A DNA stretch of 64,000 nucleotides. It comes from CAZEHJ01 sp964512485 (GTDB taxonomy: Bacteria > Bacteroidota > Rhodothermia > Rhodothermales > UBA10348). The stretch is from assembly GCA_964512485.1 (NCBI GenBank), contig CAZEHJ010000003.1:34176-98175 (forward strand), read 5' to 3'. A program made the translations under genes and the position numbers. This document shows, one piece after another, positions 53,157 through 62,089 of the stretch; the stretch's first letter is position 1; every line of letters starts with the position of its first letter. The notes beneath the pieces are model-generated. The model was not told the origin of the DNA. It did not search any database and worked only from the letters and a program-made list of their open reading frames with translations.

Positions 53157-54014
53157 ATGCTGAAAAGACGTCCAGCGCGCAGTACTGGAGATTCAGAGCG
53201 CGGATATTTGATTCCCATCGGTGGAGCAGAAGAAAAAGAAACCAACCCGGTAATTCTGGAGCGGTTCGTGGAGCTGTGTGGCGGCCACGCGGCCAATATC
53301 GTCGTGATCCCGACTGCCTCGAGATTGTCGGACACGGGGTCGGCCTATGTCGAGTTGTTTGAGGATCTGGGCGCATCGCACGTCGACTTCATGCACCTGC
53401 GATCGAGAGCTGACTGCGAGAAGATATCCAACATGAAGCGCCTTGATGAAGCCACCGGCATTTTCATAACCGGAGGCAATCAGTTGCGACTTTCTACCAT
53501 CATCGGTGGAACACCCATGGCTGACCAGATCCGTCACTTGAACGCCCATGATGTCCATATCGCAGGCACCTCGGCGGGAGCAGCAATCCTTCCCGAGCAT
53601 ATGATTGCCGGCGGCGAAAATGGGCCTACACCTACGCTGGACAAGGTATCTCTCTCCCCTGGTCTTGGTCTGACCAATTCACTGGTGATCGACCAACATT
53701 TCCGCGAACGTGATAGACTGGGACGCCTCCTCAGCGCGCTAGCCTACAATCCATACGCGTGTGGCCTCGGAATCGACGAAGACACGGCCGCCTTCATCGA
53801 CCCGAATGGGGTCCTTGAAGTCGTAGGAAGCGGGGGTGTGACTGTAGTCGACCCCTCAAATGTGGACTATTCATCCATCGCGGAGATACGCCGGGGTGAA
53901 GTTGTCACGCTGACAAATGTGCGCCTGCACATTCTTGCCGAAGGCGGAAGATTTGACATCAAATCTCGCCGCCCCCTCATTGAACAGGTACTTGAGCCAG
54001 AAGAAGAAGCATGA
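53157..54014 (+). CDS. cphB: Cyanophycinase
   Basis: A 285-residue serine hydrolase that breaks cyanophycin into beta-Asp-Arg. The catalytic Ser is in the nucleophile elbow AGTSAGAAILP; GGAEEKE at the start, GIFITGGNQLRL, and LVIDQHFRERDRLGRLL with the His and Asp-like residues are typical. No signal peptide is present, so it acts inside the cell, as fits a storage granule. The stop overlaps the cphA start by 4 bases (ATGA), so breakdown and synthesis enzymes are co-translated. Confidence 0.95.
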   Translation: MLKRRPARSTGDSERGYLIPIGGAEEKETNPVILERFVELCGGHAANIVVIPTASRLSDTGSAYVELFEDLGASHVDFMHLRSRADCEKISNMKRLDEATGIFITGGNQLRLSTIIGGTPMADQIRHLNAHDVHIAGTSAGAAILPEHMIAGGENGPTPTLDKVSLSPGLGLTNSLVIDQHFRERDRLGRLLSALAYNPYACGLGIDEDTAAFIDPNGVLEVVGSGGVTVVDPSNVDYSSIAEIRRGEVVTLTNVRLHILAEGGRFDIKSRRPLIEQVLEPEEEA

Positions 54015-56806
54015 AAGTTCTTTCCACAAACGTATTTGTAGGGCCGAGTCTCTACGCGCACTTTCCCGTTATCCGGCACGTCCTCGATCTGGGCGTCCTC
54101 GAAGAATGGCCTACAGCCAAACTGGGAGAGGAATTCATTGATTCCCTGATCGAGGCACTTCCAGGGCTTCACGAACACGGTTGCTCTTACGGCGAACCTG
54201 GAGGCTTCATCCGTCGCATGCGCGAAGATGAAGGTACGTGGATGGGACATGTCCTTGAACATGTTGCCATCGAATTGCAGCACGAAGCAGGATCGGATGT
54301 CACGTTTGGAAGAACCCGCTCGACCGGAAATCCGGGCGAATACAACATGGTCTTCCAGTACAAGCAGCGCGATGTCGGCCTTGAGGCGTCCCGGCTTGGA
54401 AGACAACTTCTCCTCCAGCTATTACCTGCCAATGTCCAGGACTTGTTGGACGAAAAGGCGGACGATGACTTTGACTTCGAAGACGAAAAGACTTCGTTCA
54501 TCCGCTTTGCCCAGCGCAAGGAATTCGGACCGTCGACCCAGTCTTTGGTCGATGCTGCTCTCGAGCGCGACATTCCCTGGCTGCGCCTGAACAAATACAG
54601 CCTGGTTCAATTTGGTCACGGCAAATTCCAAAAACGTATCCAGGCGACCATCACCAGTGAAACGAGACACATCGCCGTCGAAATCGCGTGTGACAAGGAA
54701 GACACACATCATCTATTGAATGATCTGGGGCTTCCAGTTCCCCAGCAGGAGATGGTATACAGCGAACGCCAGGCCGTGCGCATGGCTCGTCGAATCGGTT
54801 ATCCAGTCGTTCTGAAACCACTGAATGCCAATCACGGTCGTGGTGTATCGATAAATCTGAATGAAGACAACGAAGTGGAAGCTGCTTTCGCTTTTGCCCG
54901 AGAGGAAGGCACGAGCCGAGCCGTTCTGGTCGAGAGTTTTCAGACCGGCTTCGATCATCGCATGCTGGTGGTGAATAATCAACTCGTAGCTGTCGCCAAG
55001 CGCGTACCCGGTCATGTTGTCGGTGATGGAAAACACACCATTGAACAACTCGTTGACATAGTGAACGAAGACCCGCGTCGCGGAATCGGTCATGAAAAAG
55101 TGCTTACTCGTCTGGAGTTTGACCAGAAAGCGATGGCGCATCTTGACGAAGCGGACTTCACAAAGCAGACCGTCCTCAAAAAGGACGAAATCCTGTACCT
55201 GCGCTCCACGGCCAACCTGTCCACTGGTGGAACGGCTATTGATCTGACTGATGTAGTACACCCTGATAACAGGGCCATGGCAGTCCGCGCGATCTCTGCC
55301 GTGGGACTCGATGTCGGCGGAGTGGACTTTCTGACGGACGATATCTCTCAGTCCTACAAGGATATTGGCGGAGCTATCGTAGAGGTGAATGCGGCTCCGG
55401 GCTTCCGGATGCACGTTGCGCCATCCGAAGGCAAGCCGCGTGATGTGGCCGGCGCTGTTATGGATATGCTCTTTCCGCCGGACGCCCTCCGCCGCATCCC
55501 GATCGCGGGCATTACGGGTACGAACGGAAAGACCACCACCTCCCGTATGCTCTCGCACATCATGAAGGGTGGTCATACCGTGGGTATGACATCTACGGAC
55601 GGTGTGTACATCGACGGTCACCTTTCGGTGAAAGGCGATATGACCGGTCCAGTCTCAGCCCAGATTGTGCTGCGTGATCCTTCGGTTGACATGGCTGTTC
55701 TCGAAACGGCGCGCGGTGGCCTTGTTAAACGCGGGCTTGGATACAACAAATCAAACGTCGCTGCCTGCCTGAACATTGCCGCTGACCACCTTGGAATGCG
55801 CGGCATCGATACGCTCGAACAGCTCGCCGAATTGAAGCGCATCGTCGTTGAAGTGGCGCAGGACGTTGCCGTTCTCAATGCCGATGACGATCTCTGTCTG
55901 AAAATGGCAGACTATACCCAGGCTGAGCGCATCTGTTATTTCACGCTCAATCCGAATCATGAACTGGTCCGCGAGCACATTCGCGCTGGCGGACTCGCCT
56001 GTGTGCTCGAACAGGGCATCAATGGCCACATGATCACCCTTTTCGACGGAGGTGCGCATATTCCGCTTCTTTGGACCCATCTCATTCCGGCAACACTGGA
56101 AGGAAAAGCGGTCCACAACGTGCAGAACGCCATGTGCGCTTCAGCAATGGCCTACTCGCTCGGAGCTTCGCTCGAAGACATTCGCCATGGACTGAGGACC
56201 TTTGACACGTCCTTTTTTCAGGCGCCAGGCCGCATGAACGTATTCGACGAACACCCCTTCAAAGTCATCCTCGACTACGCCCACAATCCGGCAGCAGTCG
56301 AAGCGATGTGCAAAACCGCAGCTCAGCTCAGCGTTAACGGCCGGCGCATAGCAGTTCTGGCGGCACCAGGGGACCGACGCGACGAAGACATCGATGAAAT
56401 CGGACGTCTCGCCGCAGGCAGCTTCGATCATTATCTGTGTAAGGCAGATGACGATCGCCGGGGCCGAGGCTTCGACGAGGCCCCGCAGCGCATTCGCACT
56501 GCGCTGCTGGAAGCGGGAGTTGAAGACAGCGCCATCGAGGTCATTCCCGATGAGCAACTGGCCATCGATCACGCCCTTCGCTTGGCGGAGTCCGGAGATC
56601 TGGTTTTGGTCTTCGGCGACGATACGACGCGTTGCTGGAAGCAGATCATCAGTTTTGATTCAGAAGGAGAGCCCGTAGAAGCCGGCACCGTCCCGGTCGC
56701 AGATGTTGCTGAACTTCCGGACATCAGTGATTATCACATCGAAACCGGCGACACGCTGATTCGCGATGAAAAAGGTGTGCGCCTCGCACGAGAAGAGAAC
56801 GACTAG
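54011..56806 (+). CDS. cphA: Cyanophycin synthetase (CphA1-type)
   Basis: A 931-residue enzyme, close to the usual 870-900. It makes multi-L-arginyl-poly-L-aspartate by ATP. The N-terminal domain is residues 1-~200 (VLEHVAIELQHEAGSDVTFG). The ATP-grasp domain, ~220-475, adds Asp (YPVVLKPLNANHGRGVSINL, PGHVVGDGKHTIEQLVDIVN). The Mur-ligase-like domain, ~490-900, adds Arg (GITGTNGKTTTSRML as P-loop, LETARGGLVKRGLGY, LDYAHNPAAVEAM). Both active sites look whole. It overlaps the cyanophycinase end by 4 bases and the next gene's GTG by 1 base. Confidence 0.96.
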   Translation: MKVLSTNVFVGPSLYAHFPVIRHVLDLGVLEEWPTAKLGEEFIDSLIEALPGLHEHGCSYGEPGGFIRRMREDEGTWMGHVLEHVAIELQHEAGSDVTFGRTRSTGNPGEYNMVFQYKQRDVGLEASRLGRQLLLQLLPANVQDLLDEKADDDFDFEDEKTSFIRFAQRKEFGPSTQSLVDAALERDIPWLRLNKYSLVQFGHGKFQKRIQATITSETRHIAVEIACDKEDTHHLLNDLGLPVPQQEMVYSERQAVRMARRIGYPVVLKPLNANHGRGVSINLNEDNEVEAAFAFAREEGTSRAVLVESFQTGFDHRMLVVNNQLVAVAKRVPGHVVGDGKHTIEQLVDIVNEDPRRGIGHEKVLTRLEFDQKAMAHLDEADFTKQTVLKKDEILYLRSTANLSTGGTAIDLTDVVHPDNRAMAVRAISAVGLDVGGVDFLTDDISQSYKDIGGAIVEVNAAPGFRMHVAPSEGKPRDVAGAVMDMLFPPDALRRIPIAGITGTNGKTTTSRMLSHIMKGGHTVGMTSTDGVYIDGHLSVKGDMTGPVSAQIVLRDPSVDMAVLETARGGLVKRGLGYNKSNVAACLNIAADHLGMRGIDTLEQLAELKRIVVEVAQDVAVLNADDDLCLKMADYTQAERICYFTLNPNHELVREHIRAGGLACVLEQGINGHMITLFDGGAHIPLLWTHLIPATLEGKAVHNVQNAMCASAMAYSLGASLEDIRHGLRTFDTSFFQAPGRMNVFDEHPFKVILDYAHNPAAVEAMCKTAAQLSVNGRRIAVLAAPGDRRDEDIDEIGRLAAGSFDHYLCKADDDRRGRGFDEAPQRIRTALLEAGVEDSAIEVIPDEQLAIDHALRLAESGDLVLVFGDDTTRCWKQIISFDSEGEPVEAGTVPVADVAELPDISDYHIETGDTLIRDEKGVRLAREEND

Positions 56807-58458
56807 TGGAGCTCATTGACTCCAGAAGACTCACCGGACCTAACCTGGTCTGGGACCAGCCCGGTGCGCTGCTTGAGGTAGCGTTTCAGGACGCGAGTGT
56901 CGTGCAATTTTGGCAGGAAGAAATTATCGATCTGCGTTCGCGACTCGGGCTTCCGGATGCCGGTATCATGGTACTGCCACGCGCCGAAGGTGCGTGGCTC
57001 CTCGTTGGGGGACCCGTAGACAGCCTCTACGGACTCATCGAGGCGTCAGAACTGGCCTGGAATCGCGCCGTTGAGCGCTTTTCGGGCGCTAACCCCGGCG
57101 AGCCTGACATTTCGGCAGCTCTTTCTGAGCTGAGCGATGAACAAAATCCTGCGGTCGTTGCGCTCCAAAATGCCGCTGCTTCAAGGGGTGTCACCTTTTT
57201 CTGGGACGACGACGAAGTGTCGCTTGGAATGGGTACCGGCTCCCTGACATGGTCTCGCATGGACGTTCCTTCACCTGAGGATGTCGACTGGTCGAGGTTT
57301 CACGACATCCCGGTCGCAGTGGTGACCGGCACGAACGGCAAGTCCACCAACGTCCGCCTCCTCTGCCACATCATGTCCTGCTGGGGAAAAACATACGGCA
57401 GCACCTCGACCGACTGGATCCGCGTGAACGAGGATGTCCTCGACACCGGCGACTACTCCGGGCCCGGCGGGGCCCGCGCGGCTCTGAGAGATCCCCGGGT
57501 GGAAATCGCTCTTCTGGAAACGGCTCGCGGCGGATTACTCCGCCGCGGAACGGGCGTTCAACGAGCCAATGTCGCGGCTGTCCTGAATGTGGCAGAAGAT
57601 CACATGGGACAGTACGGCATCAACTCCGTTCAGGACCTGATCGATGCCAAACTGATCGTACGTCGTCTCGTTTCGGATGGTGGTTTGCTCGTCCTGAACG
57701 CTGACGACGAAGGTCTTGTGGAAGCCTCCGCGAAATTTCCCGAACAGCGTGTTTGTTGGTTTTCGATGGGGCCTCCGAAGGTGGATTTTGGAGAAAGCTC
57801 GTGTTTTGTCCAGGACGGATTCATCATACACTGGTCGCGTGGAGAGATCACCGGAATTGCCCGTGTGGATGATATCCCCATAACGCTGGGAGGAAAAGCG
57901 GCCTACAATGTTGCCAACGCGCTTTCGGCCACAGCAATCGCTCTGGGACTCGGTGTGCCCGTTGATATCATCAGAGAGGGATTGACGACCTTCGAGAGCG
58001 ACTTCGAGTCGAATCCAGGCCGCAGCAATTATTTCGATGTAAAGGACTTCCGTGTACTGCTCGACTACGCGCACAACCCACACGGCCTGAAGGCAATTCT
58101 CGATACGACTTCCCAACTTGGTGCCTCGCGTCAGATCATCACCCTCTCCACAGCAGGTGACCGCACAGAAAAAGAAATCCGCGAACTGGCGTCAATGACG
58201 GTTGAATACGGAATCACGGACATCATCGTCAGTGACAGCGTCGGCTACGAGCGCGAGCTGGGGGAAGGGGGAGTTCGGCGCATTCTGGCCGACGAGCTGG
58301 ATGGCCTTGGAATCACACCCATCGAAGCCGACGGCGAGCTGTCTGCTGTCAAGATGGCATTCGATATGGCCCGCCCTGGAGATCTTCTCATTCTGCTCGT
58401 GAAGGCCCAGCGCGAAGAATGCCTGGCTGAAATAAAGGCTCGGATCGAATCTATTTGA
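56806..58458 (+). CDS. Mur-ligase-only cyanophycin synthetase homologue
   Basis: A 550-residue protein from a GTG start (its first base is the last of the cphA stop, TAGTG). The N-terminal ~165 residues have no ATP-grasp and look like the N-domain of CphA. Residues ~170-550 align with the CphA Mur-ligase domain: P-loop VVTGTNGKSTNVRLL, LETARGGLLRRGTGV, LNVAEDHMGQYGI, LDYAHNPHGLKAI. The ATP-binding Lys and catalytic residues are kept. Known short homologues (CphA2) keep ATP-grasp; this one has lost it. It may tune Arg addition, or add a different residue. Directly downstream of cphA and clearly part of its operon. Confidence 0.85.
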   Translation: MELIDSRRLTGPNLVWDQPGALLEVAFQDASVVQFWQEEIIDLRSRLGLPDAGIMVLPRAEGAWLLVGGPVDSLYGLIEASELAWNRAVERFSGANPGEPDISAALSELSDEQNPAVVALQNAAASRGVTFFWDDDEVSLGMGTGSLTWSRMDVPSPEDVDWSRFHDIPVAVVTGTNGKSTNVRLLCHIMSCWGKTYGSTSTDWIRVNEDVLDTGDYSGPGGARAALRDPRVEIALLETARGGLLRRGTGVQRANVAAVLNVAEDHMGQYGINSVQDLIDAKLIVRRLVSDGGLLVLNADDEGLVEASAKFPEQRVCWFSMGPPKVDFGESSCFVQDGFIIHWSRGEITGIARVDDIPITLGGKAAYNVANALSATAIALGLGVPVDIIREGLTTFESDFESNPGRSNYFDVKDFRVLLDYAHNPHGLKAILDTTSQLGASRQIITLSTAGDRTEKEIRELASMTVEYGITDIIVSDSVGYERELGEGGVRRILADELDGLGITPIEADGELSAVKMAFDMARPGDLLILLVKAQREECLAEIKARIESI

Positions 58459-58542
58459 GTAGTGAACCGGATCCCTGGAAGCGCTGTGCAATTTTTCTTC
58501 CGAGCACCAACTCCGCATTGCTGCTACATCCACCGTTCGCAA

Positions 58543-60363
58543 TCAATCGGACATCGCCCGCGTGTGCGCCTCGTCGTAGTGATGTATCAATCGATTCCAG
58601 TCGAAGTGTTGTGAGAAAGCTTCAGCCCGATTTCGTTGGGCGATCCTGCGGCGCCGATCCTGTTCGCAGAAGTTCATCATGATCCTCGTCAGCTGATCGA
58701 TAGCTTGTTCATCGCTTCGGTCACGTCTTTTGACCAGGTAAAGTCCCGCCAGTTCATGGTTTTCGCGCATTTCGGCTGCAAAGGCTCCGAATCCCGCCAG
58801 ATCCGAACTGACCGCCGGAATACCGGATGCCAGCGTTTCCAACGGTGTGTAGCCCCAGGGTTCATACGAACTGGGAAAAATGCCAAGATGACACCCACGA
58901 ATCAGTTCGTCATAATCCAGACCGAAGAGCGGACTGGCTGAGTTCACGAAGTCGGGATGGTAGACGATCTTGACCTTGTCATGCGCATTGTTGAACAGTT
59001 CAACCTCGCGAATCTTGTTCAACACCGGGTCACCAGCATCATCTACCATGTCGTGCGTGACGACGGGGGGCAGCCAGTCCCGTTTCCAGGCGTGTTGCGC
59101 TCGCTTGATCCGCAGTCGCCAATATTCAGGAATCATCGAGTTCAGGTCCGGCTGTCTTCCGGCAGCTAATTCCTCAATGAGGTGTTTACGGATTTCTTCG
59201 GTCACGTTTCTTGCGATGACGCGGAATTCGCGAAACATGGTCGCGTAGTGAAGACTCCCCTTGGAAAGGTTGTTGGTCGGTTGCCTCGTGATAAGCAGAA
59301 AGACCACGGTCTTTCTGGACTTGGCTTCGACAAGACCCTCGTTCAATTGCTTCAGAGCCGCCAGCGTGATGTCCATTCCCTTGTTCCGCGGCTCAAATCG
59401 TCCAGATGAAAAAAAGTAGAGCGTCTGGTCGAGTTCGAAGGAGTAGCTGGGAAAGAAGTATCCCATAGTGAAATCGTGAATACGCTCTTTCATCTGCGTA
59501 TGCCGGGTCTGAAACTCGTGCAAGACCAGAAAGCGTTTGACGTTCAGTCCGTTGGGTAGAAGAACATCTGCCCTACGGCCCAGCAGATGCGTGCACTCTT
59601 TTCCCGTTATCGCCGACACGGTTGAAAAAACATCCGCGTGCTTGGCAGCAAGGGTTTCGATACCGTGCTGCGCTTCGATTCCAAATCGCTCCGCTGCTTG
59701 CGTGACGTCGATGGACTTCAGATTTGCATAAAAATCCGGATCATGCATCGCCAGATATCGGCCCAGAATAGTAGCATGGGTCGTAAATACCGTCCGTCCT
59801 GACCACTCCGAGGACTTGAGGAGGGGCACGGAAGCGGCAGACATCCACTCGTGAAAATGCGCCAGAACTCGTTTTTTTGATGATTCCTGCGCGAGCGCTT
59901 CCAGAAAAAGCCTGTTTCCTTCACAAAACGCGATCACATCATCGAGGAGCTCATCGTTTTTGGGAAGCGTCAGATTGAGTCGATTGCCGTACTTTTTTCG
60001 AAGCTTGACCATGCTCCCATTCAGGGAATCAAGGTTGAGCAGGACAGCCCGGGGTTTTCCGGAGACCAGCCAGCGACCGTGACGCACATCAATTCCAGCC
60101 TCTCTTAGTTTGGCTACCGCTGCCCCGATCTCATCATCTGCTTCTTCTTCGGCGAATTCAATTTGGGCTTCATCTTTGTTGAGCGGGCCCAACAGGCAGT
60201 AGTTATCGCCCCATCGCTGAACCATTTCAACGGCTTTCGAGCGAAGTACGGTGTAGATCCCGCCAACCTGATTGCAGACCTCCCAGCCAATTTCAACCAG
60301 AATCGTGTCGTTTACCTGTGGAGCCATGAAGAGTTGGTCTCGATTGGATGTGTCCAGAGACAT
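58543..60363 (-). CDS. Eukaryote-type glycogen synthase (GT3)
   Basis: A 606-residue glycosyltransferase that extends glycogen using UDP-glucose. Typical GT3 features: LVEIGWEVCNQVGGIYTVLRSKA near the start, FHEWMSAASVPLLKSSEW, TTHATILGRYLA, and FPSSYEPWGYTPLETLASG with the catalytic Glu near the end. Start chosen at ATG 60363 (MSLDTSNRDQLF); the frame opens further up to 60648 but the residues look non-coding. GT3 enzymes occur in some Bacteroidota in place of the bacterial GT5 type. Its neighbours do not point to a glycogen operon. Confidence 0.9.
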   Translation of the reverse strand: MSLDTSNRDQLFMAPQVNDTILVEIGWEVCNQVGGIYTVLRSKAVEMVQRWGDNYCLLGPLNKDEAQIEFAEEEADDEIGAAVAKLREAGIDVRHGRWLVSGKPRAVLLNLDSLNGSMVKLRKKYGNRLNLTLPKNDELLDDVIAFCEGNRLFLEALAQESSKKRVLAHFHEWMSAASVPLLKSSEWSGRTVFTTHATILGRYLAMHDPDFYANLKSIDVTQAAERFGIEAQHGIETLAAKHADVFSTVSAITGKECTHLLGRRADVLLPNGLNVKRFLVLHEFQTRHTQMKERIHDFTMGYFFPSYSFELDQTLYFFSSGRFEPRNKGMDITLAALKQLNEGLVEAKSRKTVVFLLITRQPTNNLSKGSLHYATMFREFRVIARNVTEEIRKHLIEELAAGRQPDLNSMIPEYWRLRIKRAQHAWKRDWLPPVVTHDMVDDAGDPVLNKIREVELFNNAHDKVKIVYHPDFVNSASPLFGLDYDELIRGCHLGIFPSSYEPWGYTPLETLASGIPAVSSDLAGFGAFAAEMRENHELAGLYLVKRRDRSDEQAIDQLTRIMMNFCEQDRRRRIAQRNRAEAFSQHFDWNRLIHHYDEAHTRAMSD

Positions 60364-60475
60364 GGTACTGCACGTCGAGACAGGATAAACGAAAAGAAGA
60401 AGCATTTTGTCAGATGACGAAATCTCATGCGATCCATCTGCAACCCTGGTTGCGTAACGAAGGCTATATTGGAGA

Positions 60476-61129
60476 ATGAAAACACTCCCATTCCTGCTAC
60501 TGCTCGTGCTCATTGGCTGCACCACACCTGACTCGCCACTCGTTCGCCTCTCTGAAGTCGACGCTACGATTACGCAGGATGCGAGATATTTCGGCAGCGA
60601 TAATTTTATGGGGCGCCCCATTCGAGGGTACCTGGCCGCGCAGGTCATGCTTACCCATGAAGCGGCAGCAGCCCTTTCCAGGGCCCAGGAGTTGGCGGTC
60701 GCGCAGGACTATTCCATCCATGTTTATGATGGATATCGCCCGCAACGTGCCGTCGATCACTTCGTCGAATGGGGCGCGGATCTTACCGATACGACAAATA
60801 AAGCTGCATTTTATCCCGATGTGCCAAAGGCCGAGTTATTTGACCGCGGATACATTTCAGCCCGCTCCGGTCACAGCCGGGGCAGCACGGCTGATCTTAC
60901 GCTTACCAGAGATGGTGTGCCGATTGATATGGGAACGCCGTTCGACTTCTTCGACGAGCTCTCGCACACGGAGAATCCTGCCATCGTAGGCGTGGCGATG
61001 GAAAACAGGATGATCCTGAAGGCCATCATGGAAGAAGCGGGGTTCAGGAACTACGTCAACGAATGGTGGCACTATACACTGATAGACGAACCCCACCCGG
61101 ATACATACTTCGACATTCCAGTGGAATAG
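60476..61129 (+). CDS. VanX-like D-Ala-D-Ala dipeptidase lipoprotein
   Basis: A 217-residue lipoprotein with lipobox VLIGC. Zinc ligands are in SGHSRGSTADLTL (His and Asp) and the catalytic Glu and final His in NEWWHYTL. IHVYDGYRPQRAV is the usual family start. VanX proper is cytoplasmic, and this one is exported, so it is likely for periplasmic breakdown of D-Ala-D-Ala from peptidoglycan. There is no vanH or vanA nearby, so vancomycin resistance is not suggested. It diverges from the glycogen synthase over 112 bases and converges on the next gene with a 9-base gap. Confidence 0.88.
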   Translation: MKTLPFLLLLVLIGCTTPDSPLVRLSEVDATITQDARYFGSDNFMGRPIRGYLAAQVMLTHEAAAALSRAQELAVAQDYSIHVYDGYRPQRAVDHFVEWGADLTDTTNKAAFYPDVPKAELFDRGYISARSGHSRGSTADLTLTRDGVPIDMGTPFDFFDELSHTENPAIVGVAMENRMILKAIMEEAGFRNYVNEWWHYTLIDEPHPDTYFDIPVE

Positions 61130-61138
61130 ATGCCGGAA

Positions 61139-61939
61139 TCAGATTCGTGACCTGTCCCGAATCACGATTGTCGCATCGTCGTTCATCTCCTCTTCAGCGG
61201 CCTCCATGTCGAGAATTCCAGAAGCAGTTTTTTCGATTTGTGGCGCGGACGGTGATTGAGGCGCGTGCGCCATCTCGCCGGCTCTGACAGCCAACACTTC
61301 CATCTGTTCTCCCCGCTCCCTCGCCCATGTTTTAAGCTTCAAAATGGGCATCGCAAACACACCCAGACCGACAAGAATCATTGCGAGGAGCATCATCTGA
61401 CGGACATCTCCCGGACCCCCAGCTGACAGAATGGTGGCTGACAACGCTCCAACGGCTAGAACGCCGGCAAGTGTCCCGGCCAGCCGTGCCATCGCGTCGC
61501 CTTTAACCGTCCTCATTCGGAGAATGTCACCTTCATTTGAAGGCTCAACCGATATTTGGAGATTGCCGTTGCGCCACGACCGAACCCGACCCATCTGGTC
61601 TGTCTTTCCGTGCGCTTTGAACGTGCTGCGCATTTGGGAAACAAGAATGGACCAGCCATCTTCGGACAGATGCCCGCCCAGCTGAACCGTTCGGCCTACA
61701 CTGGTTGGCATTCCGAGTAAGGTGGACTGCTTCTCAATCTGCGGCTCATTCCCGATCGAGGAGGCTGCATCGGCTATCATTTCGGGCGTGATTCCCGCTT
61801 CCTTGCCGATCTGTTGCAGTTCAGACAGAGTCAGCCCGTCACCGGTGGACCTGCTGCTTTTTGCGTCTTCCTGCCGTTCAGCCGCTGCCTTGAAAATGGC
61901 CGCGATCTCCTCTTCGTTGTATCGCCGATCAGAGCTCAT
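61139..61939 (-). CDS. Two-helix membrane protein of unknown function
   Basis: A 266-residue protein. The start MSSDRRYNEEEIAAIFKAAA (ATG 61939) and GDGLTLSELQQIGKEAGITP form a helical N-terminal domain often seen with kinase or regulatory proteins in this lineage, and a beta-rich middle follows. Two adjacent membrane helices lie at ~160-182 (LAGTLAGVLAVGALSATIL) and ~190-208, then a cytoplasmic tail. The family is not recognised. An earlier ATG at 61984 would add 15 residues; the chosen start fits the conserved opening. No operon partner. Confidence 0.65.
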   Translation of the reverse strand: MSSDRRYNEEEIAAIFKAAAERQEDAKSSRSTGDGLTLSELQQIGKEAGITPEMIADAASSIGNEPQIEKQSTLLGMPTSVGRTVQLGGHLSEDGWSILVSQMRSTFKAHGKTDQMGRVRSWRNGNLQISVEPSNEGDILRMRTVKGDAMARLAGTLAGVLAVGALSATILSAGGPGDVRQMMLLAMILVGLGVFAMPILKLKTWARERGEQMEVLAVRAGEMAHAPQSPSAPQIEKTASGILDMEAAEEEMNDDATIVIRDRSRI

Positions 61940-62025
61940 CGATGAATCAGTGTCAGTGTGCGTTTTCCGATATAGCACCTGCATACGGGATATCTGCTTC
62001 AGGGTTCAGTTCTTTGGCCAAACGT

Positions 62026-62061
62026 GTGTGGGCGGGGGCGCAACTGCGCCCCCGCCCACAC
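62026..62061 (-). terminator. Long GC-rich hairpin after the mddA-like gene
   Basis: A 17-base perfect stem (62026-62042 with 62045-62061, GTGTGGGCGGGGGCGCA) with a tiny loop, 29 bases past the stop at 62090. T run on the minus strand is short (CGTTTGG). Confidence 0.75.
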
Positions 62062-62089
62062 GAAACCGTCTAAAATGCCCGACAAGTCT

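Noticed and set aside
60364..60648. N-terminal extension of the glycogen synthase
   Set aside because: The residues are unlike the GT3 family start and would overlap the VanX gene on the other strand; ATG 60363 fits the family.
60476..61129. Vancomycin-resistance gene
   Set aside because: Only the dipeptidase is present, without vanH or a D-Ala-D-Lac ligase, and it is exported.
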